A stretch of DNA of 44,845 nucleotides from Thermodesulfobacteriota bacterium (GCA_030017685.1 JASEHH010000019.1:1-44845), one strand, 5' to 3'. Numbered from the stretch's first letter, positions 23,103 to 31,604 are shown. Made by a program: numbers and translations. The notes: a model not told the origin generated them from the letters alone.

Positions 23103-23657
23103 ATGGCCACGAAGAAGGTGGATGAAAAATCTTTTGGGGCAAAGATGAAACAACTCCGGCAACTGAGGAAGATCTCTTTTGAAACCCTTGCCAATAAAAC
23201 CGGACTTTCACACCGTTATCTCCGGGAGATCGAAGAGGGAAAGATCATCCCTCCTGTTTCCGCAGTGATCCAGATTTCAAAAGCCCTATCGATCGATTCC
23301 GGCTCTTTTCTCTCTGCAGAGGAACAGGAAGCCTTAGCCAAGAAAAGGAGGGAGAGTTTTTATAAACGGACTCAGGCATACTCATACAAGACCCTCACTC
23401 CCGATGCAGAGACAAAACATATGAAAGCCTTCCTCGTGACCATTGACCCCCAACAGGATCATCGGATGGTCGATTACCGTCATGAGGGGGAAGAATTTAT
23501 CTATGTCCTAAAAGGAGAGGTGGAGGTCAGGGTAGGTGAAAATCAGAATCATCTCAAGAAAGGGGAGACCCTCCATTTCGATTCAGGCATTCCCCATAAG
23601 CTTCGCAATCTCAGTGACGAAGAAACCAAACTTCTGGTGGTGCTGTACACACCATAA
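23103..23657 (+). CDS. XRE-family regulator with C-terminal cupin domain
   Basis: In this 184-residue protein the N-terminal helix-turn-helix (about 14-68, LRKISFETLANKTGLSHRYLREIEEGKIIPP) is of the XRE/SinR type. The C-terminal cupin_2 barrel (about 110-182) has HEGEEFIYVLKGEVEVRVG and GIPHKLRN. This two-domain layout is common in regulators of amino-acid, polyamine or sulfur metabolism, where the cupin senses a small ligand. The target is unknown; the divergent DUF2007-to-cheR run is one candidate. Confidence 0.88.
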   Translation: MATKKVDEKSFGAKMKQLRQLRKISFETLANKTGLSHRYLREIEEGKIIPPVSAVIQISKALSIDSGSFLSAEEQEALAKKRRESFYKRTQAYSYKTLTPDAETKHMKAFLVTIDPQQDHRMVDYRHEGEEFIYVLKGEVEVRVGENQNHLKKGETLHFDSGIPHKLRNLSDEETKLLVVLYTP

Positions 23658-23663
23658 ACATTA

Positions 23664-23772
23664 TGGAATAATGGAATGGTGGAATAATGACAAGTAAAAA
23701 GTCATTTAGTTTTTTCTCTTTTAAAACCCATCCTTCCATTGTTCCACTACCCCATTATTCCAGTTTTCCAGA
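23664..23772. repeat. Inverted pair of period-8 repeats between convergent genes
   Basis: TGGAATAA, TGGAATGG and TGGAATAA run in tandem (23664-23687). The complementary series CTTCCATT, GTTCCACT, ACCCCATT, ATTCCAGT follows at 23733-23764. The two tracts are inverted relative to each other between the stops of two convergent genes and could pair in RNA as a bidirectional terminator. Confidence 0.7.
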
Positions 23773-23774
23773 AG

Positions 23775-24650
23775 TTATTCTCTCCAGTTCCTGGGCACCC
23801 CTGCGAAGGAAGCCTTCCGTTCCAATTCGCTCAGTTGACCCTCAAAATATCGGATCGCATTGTTGATCCGGTTGAGTTCCGATTGCGACCCCCGGCTTTC
23901 ATAATTTGCCTTTAGCCTTCTTAACTCTTCCAGATTCCGGTTATAAAACCTGAACTGACCGATCCAGTAATCTCGGCTATATCCGCCGGGCCGGTCGGGG
24001 GACGGTATTCCTTGCATGGGAAAAAGCGTCATCTTTCCGTTGAGGGAATCGATCACGACCTTGAACTTATTAAGGAATGAATTTCCTAAGAGGCCCTGAT
24101 AGGAAGGCATGTTATATACGAGAGTATCCACATTTTCCACCTCTGCCTTTCCTACCTGGATTGACCTTAACGTCACCAGCGGGGTAAGCATGACATCGCT
24201 TACACTTGCAACACGAATAAAAGGGGTCGTTTCGTTAATAGGGATACCCAGCTCATTGGCTATCTGTCGGCTGATGAGGGTAAAGCTTGCCCCTGTATCC
24301 ACAATAAAATATTGTTTCGCCCTTCCGTTCAGAACAACCTCTGTCAGCCACAGCTCATGCCTCCTGAAAAGATTCACTTCATATCCCTGAGTTTCAACCG
24401 TCCCTGTAGAAGAAGTGATCCCGGGAGCGGTTTTGGGCTTCTCCCGAGCCTCCGGCACAGAAACCTCTTTCATCTCTTTGGGAGCTTTCCGCATCTCAGC
24501 ATCGGAACGGTATTTCTCCGGGACCTTTGAAAGATCATCGGCAAAATGGAGTGTCCCTTTCTCATCCACCCACCTATACATCTCTCCGTGGCAGGGGGTG
24601 ACAAATAGAATTAAAATGATGAGGGAGGGGATAAAGCCTTTTGCTTTCAT
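23775..24650 (-). CDS. DUF4124 / retropepsin-like aspartic protease, exported
   Basis: I place the start at ATG 24650 (MKAKGFIPSLIILILFVTPC), which forms a signal peptide. The ORF could extend 16 codons further, but that spoils the signal. Residues 23-60 match DUF4124 (MYRWVDEKGTLHFADDLSKVP). Residues about 100-200 form a single-domain aspartic protease of clan AA with the active-site FIVDTGASFTLIS and a LLGNSFL flap-side motif. A coiled-coil tail (ELRRLKANYES to LSELERKA) ends it. Single-lobe enzymes of this type act as dimers. The periplasmic substrate is unknown. Confidence 0.85.
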   Translation of the reverse strand: MKAKGFIPSLIILILFVTPCHGEMYRWVDEKGTLHFADDLSKVPEKYRSDAEMRKAPKEMKEVSVPEAREKPKTAPGITSSTGTVETQGYEVNLFRRHELWLTEVVLNGRAKQYFIVDTGASFTLISRQIANELGIPINETTPFIRVASVSDVMLTPLVTLRSIQVGKAEVENVDTLVYNMPSYQGLLGNSFLNKFKVVIDSLNGKMTLFPMQGIPSPDRPGGYSRDYWIGQFRFYNRNLEELRRLKANYESRGSQSELNRINNAIRYFEGQLSELERKASFAGVPRNWRE

Positions 24651-24698
24651 TTTCCTAACCGTTAAAAATATTTTACTTTTAATAAAAGGAGTTGTCAA

Positions 24699-24727
24699 TT
24701 GCCCTCTTTAAACTCTTCTGCTATAAT
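24699..24727 (+). promoter_or_regulatory. ubiE/menG promoter, implying a leaderless or near-leaderless mRNA
   Basis: TTGCCC (24699-24704) and a perfect TATAAT (24722-24727) are spaced by 17. The ATG at 24736 would lie at or within a base or two of the transcription start. No Shine-Dalgarno sequence precedes it. Confidence 0.55.
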
Positions 24728-24735
24728 TTTTTTAA

Positions 24736-25449
24736 ATGAAAACTTACTCCCTACATCCCGAGTCGATTCGAAACCTCTTTAACAACATCGCTCCCACTTA
24801 CGATCTTCTCAACCACCTTCTCAGCCTGGGGAGAGACCTCTACTGGAGGAAGATGGCGGTCCGGGAATTCAAAGGATACAATGGCTGGATGCTCGATATT
24901 GCCACCGGCACAGGAGATGTGATGATTGAAATGATTCGTCAGGAGGATCACAAAAGAAATGTCTTCGGGCTCGACTTCTCAGAACCGATGATCAGGAGAG
25001 CCCGGGAAAAACTTTCGAAGAAAGGGCTTATTCGGAAGGTCGGCCTCGGCCTCGGAGATGCCCTGTCCCTCCCTTTCCGAAAAAACACCTTCAGCGGTTC
25101 GATGATTGCTTTTGGTCTAAGAAATGTTGTGGAGAAGGAACAGGCTCTTTCCGAGATGGTCCGTGTGGTCAGGCCGGGCGGGAAGGTCGTGGTCCTTGAA
25201 TTTACCTTTCCCCAGAAAGGGCTGATGAGAAGGCTCTATCCCGTTTATTTTAAAAGGATTCTTCCCCGAATCGGCGGGTTGATCTCCGGCGATAGAAACG
25301 CCTATGCCTATCTTCCCGAATCTGTTCTCCATTTTCGATATGCAGAAGAGTATGAAGGATTGATGAGGAAATCAGGATTGGCAAATGTGCTCTCCCGGCA
25401 GCTAACGGGAGGGGTTGCCTCCATTATATCCGGAATGAAAAAGGATTGA
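24736..25449 (+). CDS. menG: Demethylmenaquinone / ubiquinone C-methyltransferase
   Basis: The 237-residue UbiE/MenG-type methyltransferase begins with the family signature IRNLFNNIAPTYDLLNHLLSLGRDLYWRK. The SAM loop is MLDIATGTGDVMIEM, and FGLRNVVEKEQALSEMVRVVRPGGKVVVLEF follows. It methylates demethylmenaquinone in the last step of menaquinone synthesis. In an anaerobe the menaquinone role is more likely than ubiquinone. Its stop overlaps the rimI start. Confidence 0.93.
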   Translation: MKTYSLHPESIRNLFNNIAPTYDLLNHLLSLGRDLYWRKMAVREFKGYNGWMLDIATGTGDVMIEMIRQEDHKRNVFGLDFSEPMIRRAREKLSKKGLIRKVGLGLGDALSLPFRKNTFSGSMIAFGLRNVVEKEQALSEMVRVVRPGGKVVVLEFTFPQKGLMRRLYPVYFKRILPRIGGLISGDRNAYAYLPESVLHFRYAEEYEGLMRKSGLANVLSRQLTGGVASIISGMKKD

Positions 25450-25892
25450 TGATTCGGCCTTTCTCCCTCTCAGACTTGAACGCCATTCTCAAAATCGAGC
25501 GAGAATCCTTCCCGAAATCCCCCTACGACCGAATGACCTTCATCCACCTCCACTCCCTTTACCCTGAACATTTTCTTGTCTATACAGGAGCCACCGATGG
25601 CGAAGAGGACCGAATCTGGGGTTACATCATCTTCTCTCCGGAGGGACATATCATCTCTCTTGCCATTCTTCCCCCGCAGAGAAGAAAGGGGATCGGGAGA
25701 GAACTTCTCCAAAAGGCGATGGAGACTCCTCATCTGAAAAGGTTGCAGGCCGAGGTGAGAAGGAGCAATCTCGGAGCACAGACATTTTACTCACACATGG
25801 GATTCCGAATCGTCGGCGTCGTCCCGAACTACTACGGAAACGAGGATGCCCTCATTATTCAATGGACGCCCTCTGTTCGCAAATCGCATTGA
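25449..25892 (+). CDS. rimI: GNAT acetyltransferase, RimI-like
   Basis: The 147-residue protein begins MIRPFSLSDLNAILKIERESFPKSPY and has the acetyl-CoA loop ILPPQRRKGIGRELL plus VRRSNLGAQTFYSHMGFRIVGVVPNYY. These are typical of ribosomal-protein-alanine N-acetyltransferases. I use the ATG at 25449, which shares bases with the menG stop (TGATG). The next gene starts 57 bases on. Confidence 0.85.
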   Translation: MIRPFSLSDLNAILKIERESFPKSPYDRMTFIHLHSLYPEHFLVYTGATDGEEDRIWGYIIFSPEGHIISLAILPPQRRKGIGRELLQKAMETPHLKRLQAEVRRSNLGAQTFYSHMGFRIVGVVPNYYGNEDALIIQWTPSVRKSH

Positions 25893-25949
25893 CAAGAGTT
25901 GGACTCTCTGTTATTGGGTTAATGGAAAATTGAACCCATAGGAGGATCT

Positions 25950-27347
25950 ATGAGCGGAATTTTCGGTATCGTATCGAAAAAAAACTGTGCTGACATGCTC
26001 CTTTACGGGACTGATTATCATTCCCACATGGGGACCGAATATGGAGGCATGGCGGTCATGGGCAGACAGTTTCACCGCTCCATCCATGACATCAGCAAGA
26101 GTCAATTCAAATCGAAGTTTTATGATGACTATAAAGCGATGAAAGGCCCCATGGGGATCGGAGTGATCAGCGATAGGGATCCCCAGCCCCTGATCATCGG
26201 ATCCAGGTTCGGCAATTTCGCTATTGTTGTGGCAGGGCTGACAGAAAATGTGAATGAATTGGGCTCAGAACTTCTTAAAGACGGGGAAACCTTTGGCGAG
26301 ATGTCAAGCCGCGGAATTAACTCCGTGGAATTGATCGCCAAACTCATCACCAGGGGCCCGACCCTCCTCGAAGGGATCGAGGGAGTCTATGACCGTATCA
26401 AAGGCTCTGCTTCCATCCTCCTTCTGAAAAAAGAGGGGATCTATGCCGCCCGGGACCGTTTGGGTCGAACCCCTCTGGTGATCGGAGAAAAAGATGGAGA
26501 GTATGCGATCGCCACAGAGACCTGTTCTTTCTTGAATTTAGGTTTTCGAATCAAAAAGTACCTCAACCCGGGTGAGATCGTCTTCATTGGAAAATCGGGA
26601 TTGGAAGAAAAGGCGCTTGGAAAAAAGATGAACCAGATCTGTGCCTTCCTGTGGATCTATACCGGTTACCCTGCTTCGAGTTACGAAGGCATCAGTGTGG
26701 AGTTGGTCAGGGAGCGATGTGGAAGATCTCTGGCAAAAAATGACGAGGTCAAGGCAGACCTTGTGGCAGGCGTCCCTGATTCTGGTGTAGGTCATGCGAT
26801 TGGATATGCAATGCAATCTGGATTTCCCTATCGAAGGCCACTGGTCAAATATACGCCCGGATATGGAAGGAGCTACACCCCCCCCTCCCAGGAAATGCGA
26901 GACCTTGTGGCAACGATGAAACTCATTCCTGTCAAAGAAGTGATCTGTGGAAATCGGATTGTTCTTTGTGAAGACTCCATCGTCAGGGGAACCCAATTAA
27001 AGAATTTCACGATCAAAAAACTTTGGGAGTGTGGAGCCAAAGAAGTTCATATCCGACCCGCCTGCCCTCCTCTGATGTTTCCATGCCGGTTTGCCCTTTC
27101 GACCCGCTCCATTGGAGAATTGGTCGCTCGAAAGGCCATCCGGGCCCTCGAGGGAAAAGATATCAAAGACGTCAGCGAATATATCGATCAGCGATCAAAA
27201 AAATACAAACGGATGGTGGATTGGATCGGGAAGGACCTGGGAGCAACCACATTGAAATACCAAAAAATTGAGGATATGGTCGAAGCGATCGGTCTCTCCC
27301 GTGAAAAACTCTGTCTCTGCTGCTGGACGGGAGACTATGATATTTAA
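25950..27347 (+). CDS. Amidophosphoribosyltransferase-like protein with Ser in place of the nucleophile Cys
   Basis: The 465-residue protein spans both PurF domains. The N-terminal Ntn glutaminase half starts MSGIFGIVSKK. PurF proteins start (M)CGIFG, where the Cys becomes the nucleophile; here the codon is AGC, Ser. The PRPP loop VLCEDSIVRGTQLKN (about 336-350) is intact. Cysteines for a 4Fe-4S cluster appear as RPACPPLMFPC and CLCCWTG at the C-terminus, as in Bacillus-type PurF. It may therefore use free ammonia, or work as a Ser Ntn hydrolase, or have another role. The start is fixed by GGAGG at 25941-25945. A small GGGTT/AACCC hairpin (25916-25937) sits just before it. Confidence 0.88.
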   Translation: MSGIFGIVSKKNCADMLLYGTDYHSHMGTEYGGMAVMGRQFHRSIHDISKSQFKSKFYDDYKAMKGPMGIGVISDRDPQPLIIGSRFGNFAIVVAGLTENVNELGSELLKDGETFGEMSSRGINSVELIAKLITRGPTLLEGIEGVYDRIKGSASILLLKKEGIYAARDRLGRTPLVIGEKDGEYAIATETCSFLNLGFRIKKYLNPGEIVFIGKSGLEEKALGKKMNQICAFLWIYTGYPASSYEGISVELVRERCGRSLAKNDEVKADLVAGVPDSGVGHAIGYAMQSGFPYRRPLVKYTPGYGRSYTPPSQEMRDLVATMKLIPVKEVICGNRIVLCEDSIVRGTQLKNFTIKKLWECGAKEVHIRPACPPLMFPCRFALSTRSIGELVARKAIRALEGKDIKDVSEYIDQRSKKYKRMVDWIGKDLGATTLKYQKIEDMVEAIGLSREKLCLCCWTGDYDI

Positions 27348-27373
27348 ATTCGGATTTCGGAATGGTTTTAAAA

Positions 27374-27489
27374 GATACTTGATACTGGTTTCTGGGTACT
27401 GGTTGTCAAACATCCAGAATCAAGAATCCAGGATCAGAAATTAATTTAAAATCATAAATTCCTCACTCCGCATTCTGCATTCCGCAATT
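27374..27489. repeat. Three successive heptamer tracts in one spacer
   Basis: GATACTT, GATACTG, GTTTCTG, GGTACTG (27374-27401), then ATCCAGA, ATCAAGA, ATCCAGG, ATCAGAA (27412-27439), then CTCACTC, CGCATTC, TGCATTC, CGCAATT (27462-27489). Each tract has a different word, but all have a period of seven. They fill nearly the whole gap between the purF-like and DUF192 genes. Confidence 0.75.
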
Positions 27490-27492
27490 GTT

Positions 27493-27942
27493 TTATTTAG
27501 AAAACCTCACGATATCGCCCACCCGGATTCCGTTTCGAGAAAACCACCCTTTATTCATCTCCAGGGCATAGAGGATCGGTTTGGGCGGCGGGTGAGAAGT
27601 CAGAGTCAGGGGTTTCATATCCGTGATCTTTACAATCCGGCCCTCCCTGTCGATGAAGGCAATGCTAAGGGGAATAAGGGTGTCTTTCATCCAGAAACTA
27701 TGATACCCCTCCTCTTCGAAGATAAAAAGCATCCCCTCTTCCTTCCCCAGATGCTTTCTCGCCATTAATCCGATGGCTCTCTCCTCCGGGGCCCTGGCCA
27801 CCTCCACCTGAATCTCTTTCTCTTTGACGTAAAGGGGAATCTTTGGAAGGCCCTGGGAATGAGCAAGGTTGATCAGGAGAAAAAAAGGAAGGAAGAGGAC
27901 TGTCTTAATCTTTCGGCCCGGAAACATATCTCTCTTTCTCAT
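27493..27942 (-). CDS. DUF192 exported protein
   Basis: With the start placed at ATG 27942 (GGGGGT just upstream), the 149-residue protein has a signal peptide (KTVLFLPFFLLINLAHS-QG) and a DUF192 domain. The domain shows VEVARAPEERAIGLMARKHL, GMLFIFEEEGYHSFWMKDTLIPLSIAFID and ILYALEMNKGWF. DUF192 proteins are periplasmic or extracellular, and their function is not established. The start overlaps the upstream small membrane protein gene by 38 bases. Confidence 0.85.
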   Translation of the reverse strand: MRKRDMFPGRKIKTVLFLPFFLLINLAHSQGLPKIPLYVKEKEIQVEVARAPEERAIGLMARKHLGKEEGMLFIFEEEGYHSFWMKDTLIPLSIAFIDREGRIVKITDMKPLTLTSHPPPKPILYALEMNKGWFSRNGIRVGDIVRFSK

Positions 27943-28135
27943 CCGACCCCCTTTTCTCGATCTGGTCAGCGAGCCTTCGGATCTCATCTCTGATCTTTCC
28001 GGTATTCCATTGGATGAATAACACCCAGAGGGGGAGGAGAAGCCAGATGATCAGAAGGATTCCCAGAAAGACGAATATGGCGATGCCAAGTCCGAAGGGA
28101 AGTTCCTTAAAAATCTGCTCAAAATACGCTTCCAT
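27905..28135 (-). CDS. Small single-pass membrane protein with charged tail
   Basis: The 76-residue protein has one long hydrophobic span (about 15-42, LGIAIFVFLGILLIIWLLLPLWVLF) and a charged helix (RDEIRRLADQIEKRGSDEKE). It has no family motif that I recognise. It overlaps the DUF192 gene, so it is co-translated with it. Confidence 0.62.
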   Translation of the reverse strand: MEAYFEQIFKELPFGLGIAIFVFLGILLIIWLLLPLWVLFIQWNTGKIRDEIRRLADQIEKRGSDEKERYVSGPKD

Positions 28136-28154
28136 ACTATCTCAAGACCTCCTT

Positions 28155-28189
28155 CGTCTGTCGTAGGTTGTTGATGGTTTGTCGTCTGT
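28155..28189. repeat. Degenerate heptamer tract
   Basis: Five in-phase words, CGTCTGT, CGTAGGT, TGTTGAT, GGTTTGT and CGTCTGT, lie in the gap between two small envelope genes. Confidence 0.6.
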
Positions 28190-28245
28190 TGCTCAGAGAC
28201 TTCTCCTTTATTTTCTGCTTGCTGCCATCTGGTTACTGCTCCCTA

Positions 28246-28530
28246 TTATTTTTGCTGTTCTCCACCCAGCCCTTTTCTCAGTTTTTCATTCACCTTTAAG
28301 ATCTGATCCGCATCCGAACCGCTCAGCTCCCAGGAATAGTTATCTTTCCCATCCCGCCTCAACTTGATCTTCACCTCAGGAGGAATAGGCTCTGCTTTCT
28401 CCGCCTTCTCTTTTTCTATGGTCACTTTTGGAACCGGTAAAACTTCGGGCTTTCCCTGTGAGGAAGAAGGCTTGCCATCACAGGCCACCGTAAAGGCCAG
28501 CAGGACACAGACAACAATAATCTGCTTCAT
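28246..28530 (-). CDS. Small putative lipoprotein
   Basis: The 94-residue protein has a lipoprotein signal (IIVVCVLLAFTVAC, lipobox Cys at residue 17), a Lys/Pro/Glu-rich linker, and a short C-terminal domain (KIKLRRDGKDNYSWELSGSDADQILKVNEKL). GGAGAG precedes the ATG. The function is unknown. It lies just downstream of the hybrid kinase gene in the same direction. Confidence 0.72.
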   Translation of the reverse strand: MKQIIVVCVLLAFTVACDGKPSSSQGKPEVLPVPKVTIEKEKAEKAEPIPPEVKIKLRRDGKDNYSWELSGSDADQILKVNEKLRKGLGGEQQK

Positions 28531-28555
28531 CGATCTCTCCGCTTTGTGAAAGGGC

Positions 28556-30091
28556 CTACTCCATCTTGATGAGCTGACGGCACCCTTTTAAAAACTCTTC
28601 TTTGGAACCGACCTCCTGGGGGTAGGAGTAAGTTTTGAATTGGACCTCTGTCCCCTTTGGAACATATCCCCCCTGAGTCAACTTCACCTCAATCCTTTCG
28701 CCAATCTCCCTGGCCAGCTTCTCATCAATGAATGAGAAGATGTAAATCAGGCTGTTTGGGAAAGGGACGATGGTGTCGACCGAACGGACCATCTTCTGGA
28801 GCGCATATTTCACGCTTCCCCAGGAGTCATGGCTCAGCGCCATTTCCCGTTTCATCTTCGGGTCCCAGAACTTTACCCGGATCATCGAAAAAAAGAGCTC
28901 ATCCTTTTCAGCCTCCTCGAGCATCGGTTGGATGAGAAGCTGGAAGATGTTATTCACTAAAAGAAGGGGCAGAGTGAAGACGAATGAAGTGCCGCTCCCC
29001 AGCCGGCTCTCTGCCCGGATGGAGCCCTGATGCCCCTCGATGATCTCTTTGGTAATGGCGAGTCCCAGACCCGATCCCATGGAGATTCCCGTGCTCTGTC
29101 CCTGATAGAATCGGTCAAATACTTTGGGTAAATCCTCTGGGGGAATCCCGATGCCTGTATCACTCACCACCACCCTCAGGTAGTCTCGTTTTTCAGTGAG
29201 CCCTCTCGTATCGATCGTGATCTTGCCTCCGGTCGGAGTAAATTTAATTCCATTGTTGATGAGGTTGATCAACACCTCCACCAATCGATTCCGATCGATC
29301 AAGACCTGAGGGATATCCGGGTCGAGCCGGTTTTCAAGGGTCATCCTCTTCTCTTCGAACACGTGAGCCAGTGTCATCGACGCATCTTCGACAACTTCCA
29401 TCAGACGGGCGGGTTCAAGCTTCAACTGCAGGCCTTTGCCGGACTCGATTCTCGAAAAGTCCAGGAGCGTATCGATGAGGTTCGTCAGCCGCAAAATATT
29501 TTTGTGGGCGATGCCCAGATATTCCCTCTGATCTTCGGTGAGGGTTCCTCCGTGTCCTTCGAGCGTGAGAGAAATAAATTCTTTGATGACGGTCAAGGGA
29601 GTCCTGAGTTCATGCGAAACGCTTGAGACGAAAATGGACTTCAGGTTGTCGAGCCTTCTGAGATCTTCATTCGCTTTTTCCAGTTCCATTGATTTTTGTT
29701 TCAAATCCCTGATGAGCCCTCTTTCACGGACCACCCGGTTCAATTTGGCCCTCATCTCATCGAGGGAGAAGGGTTTGTTAAGGTAATCGGTTGCTCCAGA
29801 TTCGACCACATCGGTGAACGTATAGGAGGCTCCGTGGCCGGTCATGGCAATGATATGGATGTCGGGAAATTCGGCCCGCGCTGTTTTCATCAACTCAAAT
29901 CCGTCTATCTCAGGCATCTTAATGTCGGTGATTAAAATGGTGAAGGGCTCATTCCTTAATCGCTCCAATGCCTCCCTGCCATTTTTGGCTGTCATCGCCT
30001 CGAAACCGATATGGCTCACATATGAGGCAACCATATCCAGAATGAGGGCCTCATCATCTACGATTAAGATCCGTTCCTTTTCCACCGGCAC
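28556..30091 (-). CDS. Hybrid sensor kinase: receiver, HisKA, HATPase, degenerate C-terminal domain
   Basis: The 511-residue soluble protein begins with a receiver domain (residues 5-120, IVDDEA, phospho-Asp in ITDIKMPEIDG, Lys in LNKPFSL). After a coiled coil comes a HisKA box with SHELRTPLTVIKEF and an HATPase domain (NLINNGIKFTP, DTGIGIPPEDLPKVFDRFY, GSGLGLAI). The last 125 residues form another alpha/beta domain. Its pattern (FFSMIRVKF, SVDTIVPFPNSLIYIFSF, LAREIGERIEVKL) resembles a degenerate GGDEF fold without the active-site residues. A receiver before the kinase means it probably acts in a phosphorelay fed by another kinase. The start is GTG after AGGAGG. Confidence 0.9.
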   Translation of the reverse strand: MPVEKERILIVDDEALILDMVASYVSHIGFEAMTAKNGREALERLRNEPFTILITDIKMPEIDGFELMKTARAEFPDIHIIAMTGHGASYTFTDVVESGATDYLNKPFSLDEMRAKLNRVVRERGLIRDLKQKSMELEKANEDLRRLDNLKSIFVSSVSHELRTPLTVIKEFISLTLEGHGGTLTEDQREYLGIAHKNILRLTNLIDTLLDFSRIESGKGLQLKLEPARLMEVVEDASMTLAHVFEEKRMTLENRLDPDIPQVLIDRNRLVEVLINLINNGIKFTPTGGKITIDTRGLTEKRDYLRVVVSDTGIGIPPEDLPKVFDRFYQGQSTGISMGSGLGLAITKEIIEGHQGSIRAESRLGSGTSFVFTLPLLLVNNIFQLLIQPMLEEAEKDELFFSMIRVKFWDPKMKREMALSHDSWGSVKYALQKMVRSVDTIVPFPNSLIYIFSFIDEKLAREIGERIEVKLTQGGYVPKGTEVQFKTYSYPQEVGSKEEFLKGCRQLIKME

Positions 30092-30203
30092 CGACCTTTC
30101 CTCCTGGAGAAAGAATATTCTTTTTGTTGAACAATTTCAACAAAAAATAAGCGACTACTATATCCCCTCAGTTATGGGGGTAATTTCATTTCATTGATAG
30201 TAG

Positions 30204-30348
30204 GAGTCGATAGGCGGGGCCTGCTGCAGGTCTAACCCCGCTTCCAACATAGGCGGGACAGGCCTCCGGCTCAGGCTCCGCCCCAGAGGGGCTTCTGCCC
30301 CGGAGGGAAGAGCCTCTGGCTCGGAGAGAATGTCCCGCCTATCGAGTC
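30204..30348. repeat. GC-rich nested palindromic element
   Basis: The outer arms GAGTCGATAGGCGGG (30204-30218) and CCCGCCTATCGAGTC (30334-30348) pair at 14 of 15 positions. Inside, GCCTCCGGCTCAGGCTCCGC, GGGGC/GCCCC words and CCAGAGG/CCTCTGG words can form nested hairpins. The element contrasts with AT-rich flanks and lies between the kinase start and the transglycosylase stop. Otherwise 30092-30402 holds nothing that I can identify. Confidence 0.65.
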
Positions 30349-30402
30349 TAATTAATTTTTTATCAGGAATTTTGTGACTCCCCGTTACTGAGGGATGACA
30401 GA

Positions 30403-31482
30403 TTACTTGCCCTCCAGCTCCTTCCTCCAATGATTAAAAAAAATCCAGAATCGCTCGGAGGTCCCGGGAGGCAGATTGAGAAATTGAATGCCAGCGGGAA
30501 TCGTCTCCTCCGGAAAATGGAGGTTCATCTCTTTGACCTCCTTGTAATAACATCCTGTGGCCCTGGCCACCTCCATAAGGGGAAAGGGTTGTCTCAGTTC
30601 AATCTGGACCCTTTCCATCTGAAGGGGGCCATAGAACTCTCGATCTTCAAGATAGAAACCGTACTTCCCGGGATCGGAGAGGATGATCTTGGCCACCGCG
30701 ATCTTATAGACATATCGCTCTGTCTCCATGGGAAGGTCGAGGTAGAAATAGTTCCTCGTCTTCTGGAATTCGATCTCTCTCCTAATCCTGTTTTCTCCTG
30801 CATTATAGGCCGCCATCGCCAGGGTCCAGTTACCGAATTCTTGATGGAGGTTTTTCAGATAGGTCAGCGCGCCCTCCGTTGCGTTAAAAAAGTCGAAACG
30901 CTCATCGATGGTCTTGTTTCTCCTCATTCCATACTTTTCCCCTGTGGAGGGGATGAATTGCCAGACCCCTGCCGCTCCGGAGGAAGAGACCGCATGAGGC
31001 CGCAGGCTGCTTTCGGTAATGGCGACATACTTCAGGTCATCAGGGAGGTTCAGCTCTTTCAGCCTCTTTTCGATATGGGGGAAGTAGCGGCGTGCCCGCT
31101 TCATCCATAAGAGGATTTGAGCGTGACTATCCATGGCCACGATGAATTCCCGGTCCAGATTTTCCCAGATATTTCTGTCCTCCAGCGGAATTTTCTCTCC
31201 ACACAAAGTTACCTCTTTGGGAAGCTTATAGGACGAAAGAGGCGGGCGAGCCTGAATATTTCTGAAATGCTTTTCCAGGAATACGATTTCTGAGCGAAGT
31301 TTGGAGATAGATTCCTCAAGGTTTTTGACTCTTTCTGCCAACGCCTCATACTTCTCTGAAGACTCTCTTTCGATGATAATCTTCTGGGGTTCGGATTCCT
31401 TCCTGGAGGATCGGTCTATCGCACATCCGGGAGCCAAAAAAGAAATCAATAAGACAAATCCGATTATTTTCTGGTGTTTCAT
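30403..31482 (-). CDS. Lytic transglycosylase lipoprotein (SLT domain, MltD-like)
   Basis: The 359-residue protein has a lipoprotein signal (IGFVLLISFLAPGC), a coiled coil (about 40-75) and an SLT catalytic domain (about 145-270). The domain has the catalytic Glu in YVAITESSLRPHAVSSSGAAG, then VWQFIPSTGEKYGM and LAMAAYNAGENRI. It cleaves peptidoglycan glycan strands to 1,6-anhydroMurNAc products from the periplasmic side. No LysM repeats are seen, unlike full MltD. Its products match what the AmpG-like, AmgK-like and MurU-like genes downstream would recycle. Confidence 0.9.
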   Translation of the reverse strand: MKHQKIIGFVLLISFLAPGCAIDRSSRKESEPQKIIIERESSEKYEALAERVKNLEESISKLRSEIVFLEKHFRNIQARPPLSSYKLPKEVTLCGEKIPLEDRNIWENLDREFIVAMDSHAQILLWMKRARRYFPHIEKRLKELNLPDDLKYVAITESSLRPHAVSSSGAAGVWQFIPSTGEKYGMRRNKTIDERFDFFNATEGALTYLKNLHQEFGNWTLAMAAYNAGENRIRREIEFQKTRNYFYLDLPMETERYVYKIAVAKIILSDPGKYGFYLEDREFYGPLQMERVQIELRQPFPLMEVARATGCYYKEVKEMNLHFPEETIPAGIQFLNLPPGTSERFWIFFNHWRKELEGK

Positions 31483-31591
31483 CTCTCTCTAACCTCTTTT
31501 AGAAATCGGCCTTTCCTTCAATGAATACCACAATTCTCCTTTATGTTTCAAGGATTGCTCTCCCCCCTTTCAACTCTTAAGGCCGGAGTGT

Positions 31592-31597
31592 TATAAT
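31592..31597 (+). promoter_or_regulatory. -10 element directly ahead of the ChaN-like gene
   Basis: A perfect TATAAT ends eight bases before the ATG at 31605, with no Shine-Dalgarno between. No good -35 is visible. This suggests a leaderless or near-leaderless transcript. Confidence 0.45.
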
Positions 31598-31604
31598 TTA
31601 CTCC

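Noticed and set aside
30191-30430. 79-residue minus-strand ORF
   Set aside because: It spans the GC-rich nested palindrome, and its sequence reflects repeat composition rather than a protein family.
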